Assembly (NCBI RefSeq): GCF_024172165.1
Contig: NZ_JAMZEB010000002.1
Location: 4,051,501 to 4,115,500, forward strand
Direction: 5' to 3'
Source: Nonomuraea thailandensis
GTDB taxonomy: Bacteria; Actinomycetota; Actinomycetes; Streptosporangiales; Streptosporangiaceae
DNA length: 64,000 nucleotides
The notes below the pieces were generated by a model. It was given only the letters and a program-made list of their open reading frames with translations, made no database searches and was not told where the DNA came from. Every line of letters begins with the position of its first letter. The first letter of the stretch is position 1. Positions 25,061 to 33,124 of this stretch are shown in pieces. The translations under genes were made by a program, and so were the position numbers.

Positions 25061-26257
25061 GTGAGGCGGGTGCTCGTGGCCGGGGCCGGGCCGGTGGGGC
25101 TGGCGGCGGCGCTCACGCTGGCGCGCGGCGGGGTGCCGGTGACCGTGCTGGAGGCCGGGGCGGGGCTGGCCGGCGAGTCGCGGGCCTCCACCTTCCATCC
25201 GCCGACGCTGGAGATGCTGGCCTCGCTCGGGGTGCTGGACGAGCTCATGACGCGGGGCCTGGTCGCCAGGACCTTCCAGTACCGCGACCGGCGCGGCGGC
25301 CCGATCGCCACGCTCGACCTCTCGGTGCTGGCAGGGGACACGCCGTACCCGTTCCGCGTGCAGTGCGAGCAGAGCAAGCTCACCCCGATCCTGTGTGAGC
25401 ACGTCGTGCGGCACGGCGGCGAGGTGCTGTTCGGGCAGGAGGTCGCGCAGGTCACCGCGCTCGGGGACGGGGTGCGGGTGACGGCCGCGGGCGGCGGGCG
25501 TTTCTCGGGTGACTGGCTGATCGGGGCCGACGGCGCCCACTCCGCCGTACGCCGCAGCCTCGGCATCCCGTTCGAGGGCCGCACCTATCCGGAGCGGTTC
25601 CTGGTGGCCTCCGTGCACGAGGACCTGGAGGCCCTGCTGCCGGGGCTGGCGCCGATCAACTACGTCTTCGACCCGGACGAGTGGCTGGTCCTGCTGCGCA
25701 CCCCCGACCACTGGCGGGTGCTGCTGCCCACCCCGGACGGCAGCGCCGACGACGAGGAGCTGGCCAGGCTGCCGGCGCGGTTGCGCGCGGTCGCCGATCC
25801 CGGCCGGGACTGGCGGGTGGCGCACGCCTCCCTCTACCGGGTGCACCAGCGGGTGGCCGCCCGGTTCGTGGCGGGGCGGGTGCTGCTGGCGGGCGACGCG
25901 GCGCACGTGAACAACCCGCTCGGCGGGCTCGGCATGAACAGCGGCATCCACGACGCCGTCCTCATGGCCTCCTCACTGGTGGACGAGATGCCGTCCGACG
26001 AGGCACGGGCGGGCCGGGCGCCGGCGGGCGAGGCGGCGTCAGGCGAGGCAGCGTCAGGCGAGGCGGCAGCGGTCGGTGCGGTGGCGGCGCGGAGGCGGGA
26101 GGTGGCGCTCGATCACGTCCAGGCGATCAGCCACGGCAACTGGGCGCGGATGCGCGCCCCGGGAAGGCACGAGGAGCTGCGCGCGCTGGCGGCCGATCCC
26201 GCGGCGGCCAGGGCGTACCTGCTGCGGGCCTGCCTGATCTCGGCACTACGGCCATGA
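25061..26257 (+). CDS. FAD-dependent aromatic-ring-type monooxygenase (PHBH family)
   Basis: 398 aa from GTG 25061. The FAD dinucleotide motif VAGAGPVGLAAALTLARGG is at residues about 4-22, DG motif IGADGAHSAVRRSLG in the middle, and the third FAD motif VLLAGDAAHVNNPLGGLGMN near residue 275. This is the p-hydroxybenzoate-hydroxylase fold, which hydroxylates aromatic or heteroaromatic rings with NAD(P)H and O2. A 15-bp tandem repeat inserts GEAAS-type repeats near residue 325. It overlaps aldehyde dehydrogenase 2 by 4 bp. Substrate unknown. Confidence 0.9.
   Translation: MRRVLVAGAGPVGLAAALTLARGGVPVTVLEAGAGLAGESRASTFHPPTLEMLASLGVLDELMTRGLVARTFQYRDRRGGPIATLDLSVLAGDTPYPFRVQCEQSKLTPILCEHVVRHGGEVLFGQEVAQVTALGDGVRVTAAGGGRFSGDWLIGADGAHSAVRRSLGIPFEGRTYPERFLVASVHEDLEALLPGLAPINYVFDPDEWLVLLRTPDHWRVLLPTPDGSADDEELARLPARLRAVADPGRDWRVAHASLYRVHQRVAARFVAGRVLLAGDAAHVNNPLGGLGMNSGIHDAVLMASSLVDEMPSDEARAGRAPAGEAASGEAASGEAAAVGAVAARRREVALDHVQAISHGNWARMRAPGRHEELRALAADPAAARAYLLRACLISALRP
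26027..26071. repeat. Three 15-bp in-frame tandem repeats
   Basis: GGCGAGGCRGCGTCA at 26027-26041, 26042-26056 and a diverged copy to 26071, encoding GEAAS units in the FAD monooxygenase. Confidence 0.7.
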
Positions 26258-27660
26258 TCGTCAAGGAGAACCCGGCGCGGATCACCGAGCGGGTGGGCGT
26301 GGTCCCGGTCACGGACCCCGCCGGCGTGGACGCGGCGGTCAGGCGGGCCGAGGCCGCCCGCCGGGACTGGTCGGCGCGCCCGCTCACCGAGCGGATCGCC
26401 GCACTGCGGGACGGCGCCGCCGCGGTGGCCGCCCGCGCGGAGGAGCTGGCCGTGCTGCTGGCCAGGGAGTCGGGCAAGCCGCTGGCCGACTGCCGGGGCG
26501 AGCTCGGCTACGCGCTGGCGTTCCTGGAGTGGGTGTGCGAGCGGGCGCCCGGGGTGCTCGCGGACCGCGAGCTCGACGACGGGGCGGGCCGGCTGGTGAC
26601 GCGGCGCAGGCCGTACGGTGTCGTGGCGTGCGTGACCCCGTGGAACGCGCCCGTGATCCTCGCCCTGACCAAGCTGGCCCCCGCGCTGGCCGCGGGCAAC
26701 ACGGCGGTGGTCAAGCCGTCGCCGCTCGCCCCGTTGACGGTCGGGCAGGTCGCCGCGGCGCTCCCCCACATCGAGGTCGTGCACGGCGGCGCGGCGACCG
26801 GCCAGGCGCTCGTCACCCACCCCCTCGTCCGCAAGGTGGCCTTCACCGGCGGCGGCGCGGCGGGCCGGGAGATCGCGGCGGCGGCCGGGTCGATGCTGAC
26901 GCCCGCGGTGCTGGAGCTGGGCGGCAACGACCCGGCCCTGCTGCTGCCGGACTTCGCGCTGACCCCGGACGACTACGAGCGCCTGGTCATGGCCTCGTTC
27001 GCGACCAGCGGGCAGGTGTGCATGGCCGCCAAGCGCCTGTACGTGCCCCGGCGCCGTGCCGGGGAGTTCACGGCGGCGTACGTGGCGGCGGCCGAGCGGA
27101 TCCTGCTGGTGGGCGACCCGCTCACGCCCGGCGTCACCATGGGCCCCGTCATCTCCGCCGAGGCGGCCGCCCGGATCCGCGCGCTGACGGGACGACAGGG
27201 CACCGCGGTGCCGCTGGGGCGCGCCACCGGCGACCTGAGTGCCGGATATTTCGTGACCCCGACGCTGGTGACCGGCCTGGCGGACGACGCCCCGCTCGTG
27301 GCCCGCGAGCAGTTCGGCCCCGCCGTGCCGCTGCTGCCGTACGACACCGAGGACGAGGCCGTGGCCAGGGCGAACGCGAGCGACCTCGGCCTGGCCGCGT
27401 CCGTCTGGTCCGCCGACGAGGAACGCGCCTTCGTCCTGGCGGGCCGGCTGGAGGCGGGGTTCGTCTTCGTCAACACGCACAACAGGACCGGCATGTCGCC
27501 GCGCGCCCCGTTCGGCGGGGTCAAGCGCAGCGGGTACGGCCGCGAGTACGGCGAGGAGGGGCTGCTGGAGTACGTCCAGACCACGGTGGCGCACGCCCCG
27601 GCGGCCTTCCGTCCCGGCGGACCCGGCATGCCCGCCACCGCCTACCCCGGCCGGGCCTGA
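26254..27660 (+). CDS. NAD(P)-dependent aldehyde dehydrogenase 2
   Basis: 468 aa starting at ATG 26254 inside the monooxygenase stop. Catalytic Cys256 is in SGQVCMAAKR and Glu221 in LELGGNDPA; cofactor segment TPWNAPVILALTKLAPALAAGN and C-terminal SPRAPFGGVKRSGYGRE are standard for the family. It differs clearly from aldehyde dehydrogenase 1, so the pair probably acts on different aldehydes. It is the last gene before the truncated LuxR gene and a direction change at 28.1-28.4 kb. Confidence 0.93.
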   Translation: MIVKENPARITERVGVVPVTDPAGVDAAVRRAEAARRDWSARPLTERIAALRDGAAAVAARAEELAVLLARESGKPLADCRGELGYALAFLEWVCERAPGVLADRELDDGAGRLVTRRRPYGVVACVTPWNAPVILALTKLAPALAAGNTAVVKPSPLAPLTVGQVAAALPHIEVVHGGAATGQALVTHPLVRKVAFTGGGAAGREIAAAAGSMLTPAVLELGGNDPALLLPDFALTPDDYERLVMASFATSGQVCMAAKRLYVPRRRAGEFTAAYVAAAERILLVGDPLTPGVTMGPVISAEAAARIRALTGRQGTAVPLGRATGDLSAGYFVTPTLVTGLADDAPLVAREQFGPAVPLLPYDTEDEAVARANASDLGLAASVWSADEERAFVLAGRLEAGFVFVNTHNRTGMSPRAPFGGVKRSGYGREYGEEGLLEYVQTTVAHAPAAFRPGGPGMPATAYPGRA

Positions 27661-27725
27661 CGCGAGCCGACATCCACCGGCCGCCGCGCGACGAATCCCC
27701 CACACCGGCGCGTCGAGGAGGGCTC

Positions 27726-27992
27726 ATGCGGAGCTGGCCGTACGTGGGGCGGGACGAGGAGCTGGACACCTTCCGGGCGTGCCTGCGGCGGGTCGAGGCC
27801 CGGGGGCTGATGATCTCCGGCCGCGAGGTGGCCCTGCTGGCCGTGCACCACAGCAGCCGGGCCATCGCCCAGCGGCTGGGGTTGTCGGTGGCGACGGTGA
27901 ACAACAACCTGGCCAGGGTGTACGTCAAGCTCGGCGTGGGCAACCGCGCCCAGCTCGCCGCGCTGCTCGACGCCACCCCGCCCGGCGGGTGA
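27726..27992 (+). CDS. Internally deleted LuxR/LAL regulator: ATPase start joined to HTH
   Basis: 88 aa from ATG 27726 with GAGGAGG upstream. The first about 30 residues (WPYVGRDEELDTFRACLRR, then GLMISG) match the beginning of the AAA+ domain of large LuxR-type (LAL) regulators just before Walker A. They run directly into the C-terminal LuxR helix-turn-helix: REVALLAVHHSSRAIAQRLG and SVATVNNNLARVYVKLGV. Normal LALs have 800-1000 residues, so an in-frame deletion of several hundred codons is inferred. The HTH is intact and could still bind DNA. It may be a remnant or a minimal regulator. Confidence 0.75.
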   Translation: MRSWPYVGRDEELDTFRACLRRVEARGLMISGREVALLAVHHSSRAIAQRLGLSVATVNNNLARVYVKLGVGNRAQLAALLDATPPGG

Positions 27993-28089
27993 CGCGCGAG
28001 GAGCCCGGCTGGCGGCGGGGTGAGGTGTGAGGGACCGGCAGGCGCGGGGTGAGGAGACCGGCGGGCGGCTCCCGGACCACCGCCGGCCT

Positions 28090-28413
28090 CTACCCCTGCG
28101 GGGGGTTGCGCGCGGCGGGGACGATCGTGCCGCGGGTCTCGTAGTCGACGACGGCGCGTGCGGCGATGCGGGGGCGCAGCCAGGCGGCCGCCTCCAGGTG
28201 CGCCGGGTGCTCCTGGTAGCCGCGCAGCCCGTCCGCCGAGTCGTGGACGGTGGTCATGCACAGGTCGTAGGAGACGGGCGAGCGCACCACGTCCAGGCCG
28301 ACCGTCAGCTCCCTGATCTGCTCGACGCGCCCCCTGAGCCCTTCGAGCAGTTCCTTGGCCCTGGCCGCGTCGCCGGGGTCGGTGAACTTCATCAGCACCA
28401 CGTGGGTCAGCAC
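28090..28413 (-). CDS. Dabb-family (stress-responsive alpha/beta barrel) protein
   Basis: 107 aa from GTG 28413 with GAGGAGG upstream. LTHVVLMKFTDPGDAARAKE at the start and YDLCMTTVHDSADGLRGYQEHPAH are typical of Dabb domains, dimeric ferredoxin-like barrels found as small cyclases or lyases and as orphan proteins in catabolic operons. It is divergent from the nitrilase gene across an 87-bp gap with an IclR-type palindrome, so it is probably controlled with the island. Enzymatic role unknown. Confidence 0.88.
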   Translation of the reverse strand: MLTHVVLMKFTDPGDAARAKELLEGLRGRVEQIRELTVGLDVVRSPVSYDLCMTTVHDSADGLRGYQEHPAHLEAAAWLRPRIAARAVVDYETRGTIVPAARNPPQG

Positions 28414-28463
28414 GGGCCGCCTCCTCTGGACATTCGCGTGCGGTTCGGGAGATCCTACTTCTT

Positions 28464-28478
28464 GGAAACGGCGTTTCT
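28464..28478. promoter_or_regulatory. IclR-type operator between the Dabb and nitrilase genes
   Basis: GGAAA-CGGCG-TTTCT contains the perfect repeat GAAACG-G-CGTTTC (28465-28477). The GGAAA/TTTCC half-site is shared with the palindromes near both IclR genes. It is 23 bp before the nitrilase start. Confidence 0.6.
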
Positions 28479-28500
28479 CCAGAGGTAACAGGAGGCCGCG

Positions 28501-30150
28501 TTGGTGCGCGTCGCCGCAGTGCAGTACGAAGTCGGCACGGATCCGCAGGCCAACCTGGCAGCCGGGCTCCGCATGATCGACGCGGCCGCGGAGCGGGGCG
28601 CGGAGCTGATCGTGCTGCCCGAGTTCTGCAACCACCTGTCGTGGTACGAGAGCCGCGAGCACGCCCGCGCCCTGGCCTGCCGGCACGGCGACGCGTTCCT
28701 GACCGCGATCGCCGCACGGGCCTCCCGCCACCGCGCCCACGTCAAGCTCGGCGTCACGCTCGCCCGCCCGGACGGCCGCACCACCGGCGCCTCGCTGCTG
28801 TACGGCCCCGGCGGCGGGCTGCTCGGCGAGGCCGACAAGCAGGTGCTGATGGGCGCCGAGAACGACCACCTCGACGCGGGCGACTCGGCAGGGCCCGTGG
28901 TGCCGACCGCGGTGGGGCGGCTCGGGATGTACGCCTGCATGGAGGGCGTGATCTGCGAGGTCACCCGCGGGCTGGCGCTGCGCGGGGCGCAGGTGCTGCT
29001 CAACAGCCTCAACTCGTTCGCCGTCGACGAGGCCGCCCTGCACGTGCCCGTGCGCGCCGCGGAGAACCAGGTCTGGGTGGTCGCCGCCAACAAGGTGGGA
29101 CCGCTGATCCCGGCCGATCGGCTGGCCCAGGTGAGCGCCGGCCTCGGCGTACCGGCCGAGTGGCTGCACGGGGCCGGTGAGAGCCAGATCGTCGCCCCCG
29201 ACGGCACGGTGGTGGAGCGGGCGCCGCGCGCCGGGGAGGCGGTGGTCGTGGCGGACATCGACCCGGCCGCCGCCGACGCCGGGCGCGCCCGCCACTTCAC
29301 CACCCGCCGCCCGGCCCGCTACGGCCCTCTCGCCGCACCCGGCCGACCTCGCACGGCTCCGGCGGGCGCGCCCGTGCTTCCGGTCGCGGTGGTACGGGGG
29401 GACGCCGCGCTCGTACGGCGGGCCGCCGCCGAAGGGGCGCGGCTGATCGTGCTGCCGGAGGGCTCGCCGGTCACGGCGGAGGAGGCGGCACGCGCGGTGG
29501 CCGGGACGGACGCGCACGCCGTCACCGGCACGGGCACCCTGGTCGGCCCGTCGGGCCCGATCCCGCCCCCGCACACCGGCAACAACACCGCACGTAGCGG
29601 CCCGGCCGCGTCCCGCCCACCCGGCGCCACGTACGGCGGTCCGGGCTCGTCCGGCACGGCCGGTGCCACGCTCCCGCGGTCCGGGGTCGTTCCGTGTGAC
29701 GTCTACGAGCTGCCCTGGGGGCGGCTGGCCGTGATCGTGGGGAGCGCGGCGCGGCATCCGGAGGAGTTCAGGCTCGCGGCGCTGGCCGACGCCGACGTCG
29801 TGGCCGTGCCGTTCACCCCGCGGGAGGCGTGGGAGTTGCGGCTCGGCCTGCTGGAGCGCTCGGCGGAGAACCGGCTCAACATCGTCGCCGCCGGGCAGGA
29901 CGGCCCCGGCGGCTTGGCCGGGGCGATCCTGGCCCTGCCTGCCGATTTCACCCTGTGGACCAGGTGGCAGGGCCCGTTCACGGGGCAGATCAGTCACCCC
30001 ATGGTGACGCACGTGAAGAACACGGACCTGCTCGTGCAGGGCACCGTCTCCCCCGCCCAGAGCGTCAACCGGCTCGTCTCCCGTGGCACCGACCTGGTCG
30101 CGGGCCGGCCGTGGCGGCTGGCGGGCGCACTCGTGGAAGGCCCCCAGTGA
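28501..30150 (+). CDS. Carbon-nitrogen hydrolase with a second, degenerate nitrilase domain
   Basis: 549 aa, nearly twice the usual length. The TTG at 28501 or GTG at 28504 follows GGAGG. The first domain (about 1-280) has the full catalytic triad: Glu41 in LPEFCNHLS, Lys113 in EADKQVLMG and Cys146 in MYACMEGVI, so it should hydrolyse an amide or nitrile. The second domain (about 300-545) repeats the fold (RLIVLPEGSP, RLAVIVGSAARHPE) but lacks the Lys and has Ser where Cys is expected, so it is probably structural. It starts the tightly coupled chlorophyll-type run; the RCCR-like gene follows after 10 bp. Confidence 0.88.
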   Translation: MVRVAAVQYEVGTDPQANLAAGLRMIDAAAERGAELIVLPEFCNHLSWYESREHARALACRHGDAFLTAIAARASRHRAHVKLGVTLARPDGRTTGASLLYGPGGGLLGEADKQVLMGAENDHLDAGDSAGPVVPTAVGRLGMYACMEGVICEVTRGLALRGAQVLLNSLNSFAVDEAALHVPVRAAENQVWVVAANKVGPLIPADRLAQVSAGLGVPAEWLHGAGESQIVAPDGTVVERAPRAGEAVVVADIDPAAADAGRARHFTTRRPARYGPLAAPGRPRTAPAGAPVLPVAVVRGDAALVRRAAAEGARLIVLPEGSPVTAEEAARAVAGTDAHAVTGTGTLVGPSGPIPPPHTGNNTARSGPAASRPPGATYGGPGSSGTAGATLPRSGVVPCDVYELPWGRLAVIVGSAARHPEEFRLAALADADVVAVPFTPREAWELRLGLLERSAENRLNIVAAGQDGPGGLAGAILALPADFTLWTRWQGPFTGQISHPMVTHVKNTDLLVQGTVSPAQSVNRLVSRGTDLVAGRPWRLAGALVEGPQ

Positions 30151-30160
30151 AGGAAACCCC

Positions 30161-30961
30161 GTGAAAGAAACGCTGCAGCACGTGGAGCGGATGCTCGACG
30201 AGTCGCCCGTGATCGACGTCACCGAGACGTTCGAGCGGCTCCAGGGCATCCTCGAGGAGCTCAAGGCCAGGATCGACGCCCGGTTCGAGCTGACCCCCGA
30301 CCCGGCCTCGCCGGGCGAGTACGGCACGCACCCCGATGGCCCCGGCGGGCGGCTGGACGCCTACGCGGGGCCGGAGATCGACTGGCTGGTGCACTCCTGG
30401 CTGGGCAATCCCGCGGCGAGCTTCGCCAACCTGCACCTCACCGCCTGGCTCGGCCCGCAGGTCAGGGTGCCGCACCTCGGCATCGCGCTGCTCGTGTGGC
30501 CGGAGGGCTGGTTCTACCAGGACTTCATCCCCAGGGCGTGCCTCACGGCCGACGGCGGGCACTTCGACCGCTACTACGCGCCGCTCGACGCGGAGTGGCT
30601 GGCGTTCAAGGAGGAGAACCCGGACTTCGTCTGGTTCACCAGCCGAGCCGCGTTCATCCGCGCCAGCCTGTCGCCGAACGCCTACTGCTACTCCTTCCCG
30701 CGTGCCCCGCAGCACCTCGACACGGTGCGCGACCTGCTCCACGCCCGCGTCGGCCGGTGGCTGGAGTGGGTGGACGAGGCCGAGCCGGTGCCGGAGGCCG
30801 AGCGGGCGGGCTTGGCGGCGGCGGACCTGGCGGTGCGCCGCAACATCGCCGAGCGCGACCCGGCCAACGTGATGGGCGTGCGCTACTTCGGCCAGGAGCA
30901 GACGGACCGCCTGGTCAGGGGCCTGTGGGGCGGCGACCGCGAACTCCCGAGGCCGTCGTGA
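30161..30961 (+). CDS. Red chlorophyll catabolite reductase (RCCR)-like protein
   Basis: 266 aa from GTG 30161. I recognise the plant RCCR (ACD2) pattern along the whole length: EIDWLVHSW (72-80), NLHLTAWLG (90-98), RVPHLGIAL (102-110), DFIPRACL (121-128), a SPNAY motif (171-175), RWLEW (199-203) and the C-terminal block RRNIAERDP...VRYFGQE (226-246). Plant RCCR reduces red chlorophyll catabolite with ferredoxin electrons. From memory, catalytic Arabidopsis Glu154 aligns with Ala109 here while Asp291 aligns near Asp233, so the reaction may differ. No chloroplast-type signal; cytoplasmic. It overlaps the chlorophyllase-like gene by 4 bp. Confidence 0.7.
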   Translation: MKETLQHVERMLDESPVIDVTETFERLQGILEELKARIDARFELTPDPASPGEYGTHPDGPGGRLDAYAGPEIDWLVHSWLGNPAASFANLHLTAWLGPQVRVPHLGIALLVWPEGWFYQDFIPRACLTADGGHFDRYYAPLDAEWLAFKEENPDFVWFTSRAAFIRASLSPNAYCYSFPRAPQHLDTVRDLLHARVGRWLEWVDEAEPVPEAERAGLAAADLAVRRNIAERDPANVMGVRYFGQEQTDRLVRGLWGGDRELPRPS

Positions 30962-31995
30962 CGGGCCCGGGCCGGGCGCCGCGGGCCGACGGCGACGCCG
31001 TCACGGGCCCGGGGCCGCAGGGCGCCGTGACGGGGCCCGGGCCGGGGCCGCAGGCGGACGGTGGCGGGGCTGAGGCGGGCACCGGGGTGCGGTCGTTGTG
31101 GTGGGCCGCCAGGACCGGAGGGGAGGCGCCCTTCGACACCGCGCATCTCAAGGTCCACTACCCCGCCGCCCCCGACGGTGACCGCCTGACCGGCGTCTTC
31201 GCGCCGCGGGGCGGGCCGTACCCCGTCGTGCTGTTCCTGTCCGGGATCAACGTCGGCCAGGACGCCTACCGCTGGCTCGCCGTCGAGATCGCCCGCGCGG
31301 GGTTCGTGTGCGTGACGTTCGACCGGGTGGGCGAGCTGTTCGGCGGGGAGCGCGGCCTGACCCCGGGCGTGGACCTGGACGCCGCCGCGCCCGCCGCGTA
31401 CGGCAGCCGCCCGACGTGCCCGGCCATCGGCGCGGTGCTGGCGTCGCTGGCCGGCATCGAGCTGCTCAAGGGCGCGATCGACCTGGAACGGGTGGCGCTG
31501 GGCGGGCACTCGGCGGGCGGATCGGTGGTGCTGCAGTCGGCCCGCCACTTCCCCCAGGTGCGGGCGGTGTTCGCCTACGGCGCGCACACCATGGTGGCGA
31601 CCATGCTCGGCTGGCCCCCGGGCACCGTACTGCCCGCCCAGGTGGACTGCCCCGTCCTGCTCGCGACCGGCACCCGCGACGGCGTGATCTCGGGCAGCGC
31701 CGACCGCTACGGTCAGGAGGGCCACGCCCACGACCCGGTCACCCGTACCTTCGAGGAGGCCCTGGGCGGCGGCGGCGAGCATCTGCTCGCCGTCCTGGAG
31801 GGCGCCAACCACTTCACCGTCGCCGATCCGGTGGACCCGACGGCGGCCCGCGCGTTCCTCGACCTGCCCGCCACCGCCGACCGCCGCCCGGAGCTGGGCC
31901 GGCTGATCACCTCCTTCCTGCGCGCCCACCTGCACGGCGACGCGCGGGCCCGCGCGGTGCTGGACGGCCTCGACCTCAGGAGGAGCCATGCTTAA
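30958..31995 (+). CDS. Chlorophyllase-like alpha/beta hydrolase
   Basis: 345 aa from GTG 30958 (a later GTG at 31087 would remove a Gly/Pro-rich repetitive head). The core PYPVVLFLSGINVGQDAYRW, followed by LAVEIARAGFVCVTFD, mirrors the YPVVLFLHG/FYSQLLQHIASHGFIVVAP region of chlorophyllases. The triad is Ser185 in GGHSAGG, Asp241 in ATGTRDG and His285 in EGANHFTV. Members cleave esters such as the phytyl ester of chlorophyll; related dienelactone-hydrolase-like esterases are the alternative. No signal peptide. It overlaps the RCCR-like gene and the Rieske gene by 4 and 8 bp. Confidence 0.75.
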   Translation: MTGPGRAPRADGDAVTGPGPQGAVTGPGPGPQADGGGAEAGTGVRSLWWAARTGGEAPFDTAHLKVHYPAAPDGDRLTGVFAPRGGPYPVVLFLSGINVGQDAYRWLAVEIARAGFVCVTFDRVGELFGGERGLTPGVDLDAAAPAAYGSRPTCPAIGAVLASLAGIELLKGAIDLERVALGGHSAGGSVVLQSARHFPQVRAVFAYGAHTMVATMLGWPPGTVLPAQVDCPVLLATGTRDGVISGSADRYGQEGHAHDPVTRTFEEALGGGGEHLLAVLEGANHFTVADPVDPTAARAFLDLPATADRRPELGRLITSFLRAHLHGDARARAVLDGLDLRRSHA

Positions 31996-33124
31996 GAACT
32001 TCTGGTACGCCGTCGAGTTCGGCCACGCCGTGGACCGCAGGCCGCGCAGGGTGACCTGCCTCGGCCAGGACTTCGTCGTGTGGCGGCGCCGCGACGGCCA
32101 GGTGGCCGTGCTGTCGGACCTGTGCGTGCACCGGGGCGGCGCCCTGTCGATGGGCACGCCTGCCGGGGAGGACCGCATCGCCTGCCCGTACCACGGCTGG
32201 GAGTACGAGCCGGACGGCACCTGCGTGAAGATCCCCGCCAACCCGCCGGGGCGCGGCATCCCCAAGAAGGCGCGCGTGGACGCCTACCCCTGCGTCGAGC
32301 GTTACGGCCTGATCTGGGCGTATTTGGGTGACCTGCCGGAGAAGCAGCGTCCGCCGATGCCGCACTTCCCCGAGCACGACGACCCGGCCTTCCGCGCCGT
32401 CTACTGGGAGACGACGATCGAGGCCAACTACGAGCGCACGATGGAGAACGTCGTGGACGCCGCGCACACGCCGTTCGTCCACGGCACCTCCTTCGGCAAC
32501 CCGGACAAGCCGGAGATCCCCGACTTCGAGGTGACGCAGGACGAGTGGCAGGCGGAGGCCGACATCCTGCTAAGCCCGCCGCCGCCGAAGGGCCTGTGGA
32601 GCCTGCTGCGCTCCGGGGTGCGCCCGGAGCACGTGGTGGTCACCAACGGCTGGTACCTGCCGAACATCGTCAAGCTGCACGTGCGGCTGCCGTTCGGCGA
32701 CCTCATCCTGTACGACCACAACATCCCGCTCTCCCAGGGACGCACCCAGGTCAAGATCGTCGGCTACCGGAACTTCTTCACCGGCAAGTGGGCCGACGGG
32801 AACGCGCTCAAGCGCATCGGCAAGATCTTCGAGCAGGACCGGCCCGTGGTCGAGTCGCAGCGGCCCGAGCTGCTGCCCTTCGACCTGTCGGCGGAGCTGC
32901 ACCTGCGCAGCGACGCCCTCCAGGTCGCCTACCGGCGGCGGCGCGAGCAGCTCATCCGGCAGGGCTGGTGGGTGGGCGCAGACGACGTGGTGACGGGGGA
33001 CGTGCCGCGCCGCCAGGCGACCGTCATCGCCTCTCCCGCCCGCCGGGAGAACCCTGAGCTGGCCCGCGCCTGGGTGCACAAGACCCGCGGCGGCGCCCCG
33101 GAAACCGATGGAGAGCAGCCATGA
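31988..33124 (+). CDS. Rieske non-haem iron oxygenase, PaO/vanillate-demethylase-like
   Basis: 378 aa from ATG 31988 (AGGAG upstream). The [2Fe-2S] Rieske ligands are Cys46-x-His48 and Cys66-x2-His69 (DLCVHRGG, ACPYHGWEY). The mononuclear iron site follows in NVVDAAHTPFVHG with His160 and His165. Such oxygenases take electrons from a reductase/ferredoxin, which is not encoded nearby. Pheophorbide a oxygenase is a member of this superfamily, but the PaO C-terminal CxxC motif and membrane helices are absent, so ring-opening of a tetrapyrrole is suggested by the RCCR- and chlorophyllase-like neighbours only; an O-demethylase is the sequence-neutral alternative. Confidence 0.9.
   Translation: MLKNFWYAVEFGHAVDRRPRRVTCLGQDFVVWRRRDGQVAVLSDLCVHRGGALSMGTPAGEDRIACPYHGWEYEPDGTCVKIPANPPGRGIPKKARVDAYPCVERYGLIWAYLGDLPEKQRPPMPHFPEHDDPAFRAVYWETTIEANYERTMENVVDAAHTPFVHGTSFGNPDKPEIPDFEVTQDEWQAEADILLSPPPPKGLWSLLRSGVRPEHVVVTNGWYLPNIVKLHVRLPFGDLILYDHNIPLSQGRTQVKIVGYRNFFTGKWADGNALKRIGKIFEQDRPVVESQRPELLPFDLSAELHLRSDALQVAYRRRREQLIRQGWWVGADDVVTGDVPRRQATVIASPARRENPELARAWVHKTRGGAPETDGEQP

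Noticed and set aside
23329..25584. 751-aa minus-strand frame opposite the flavoprotein and aldehyde dehydrogenase genes
   Set aside because: No domain or ribosome site; the opposite strand encodes intact enzymes with complete active sites.
28090..30327. 745-aa minus-strand frame
   Set aside because: Only its last 107 codons (the Dabb protein) are real; the rest is antisense to the nitrilase gene.
31988..33124. Calling the Rieske protein pheophorbide a oxygenase outright
   Set aside because: The PaO-specific CxxC and membrane anchor are missing and the match is to the Rieske superfamily in general, so only the context supports it.
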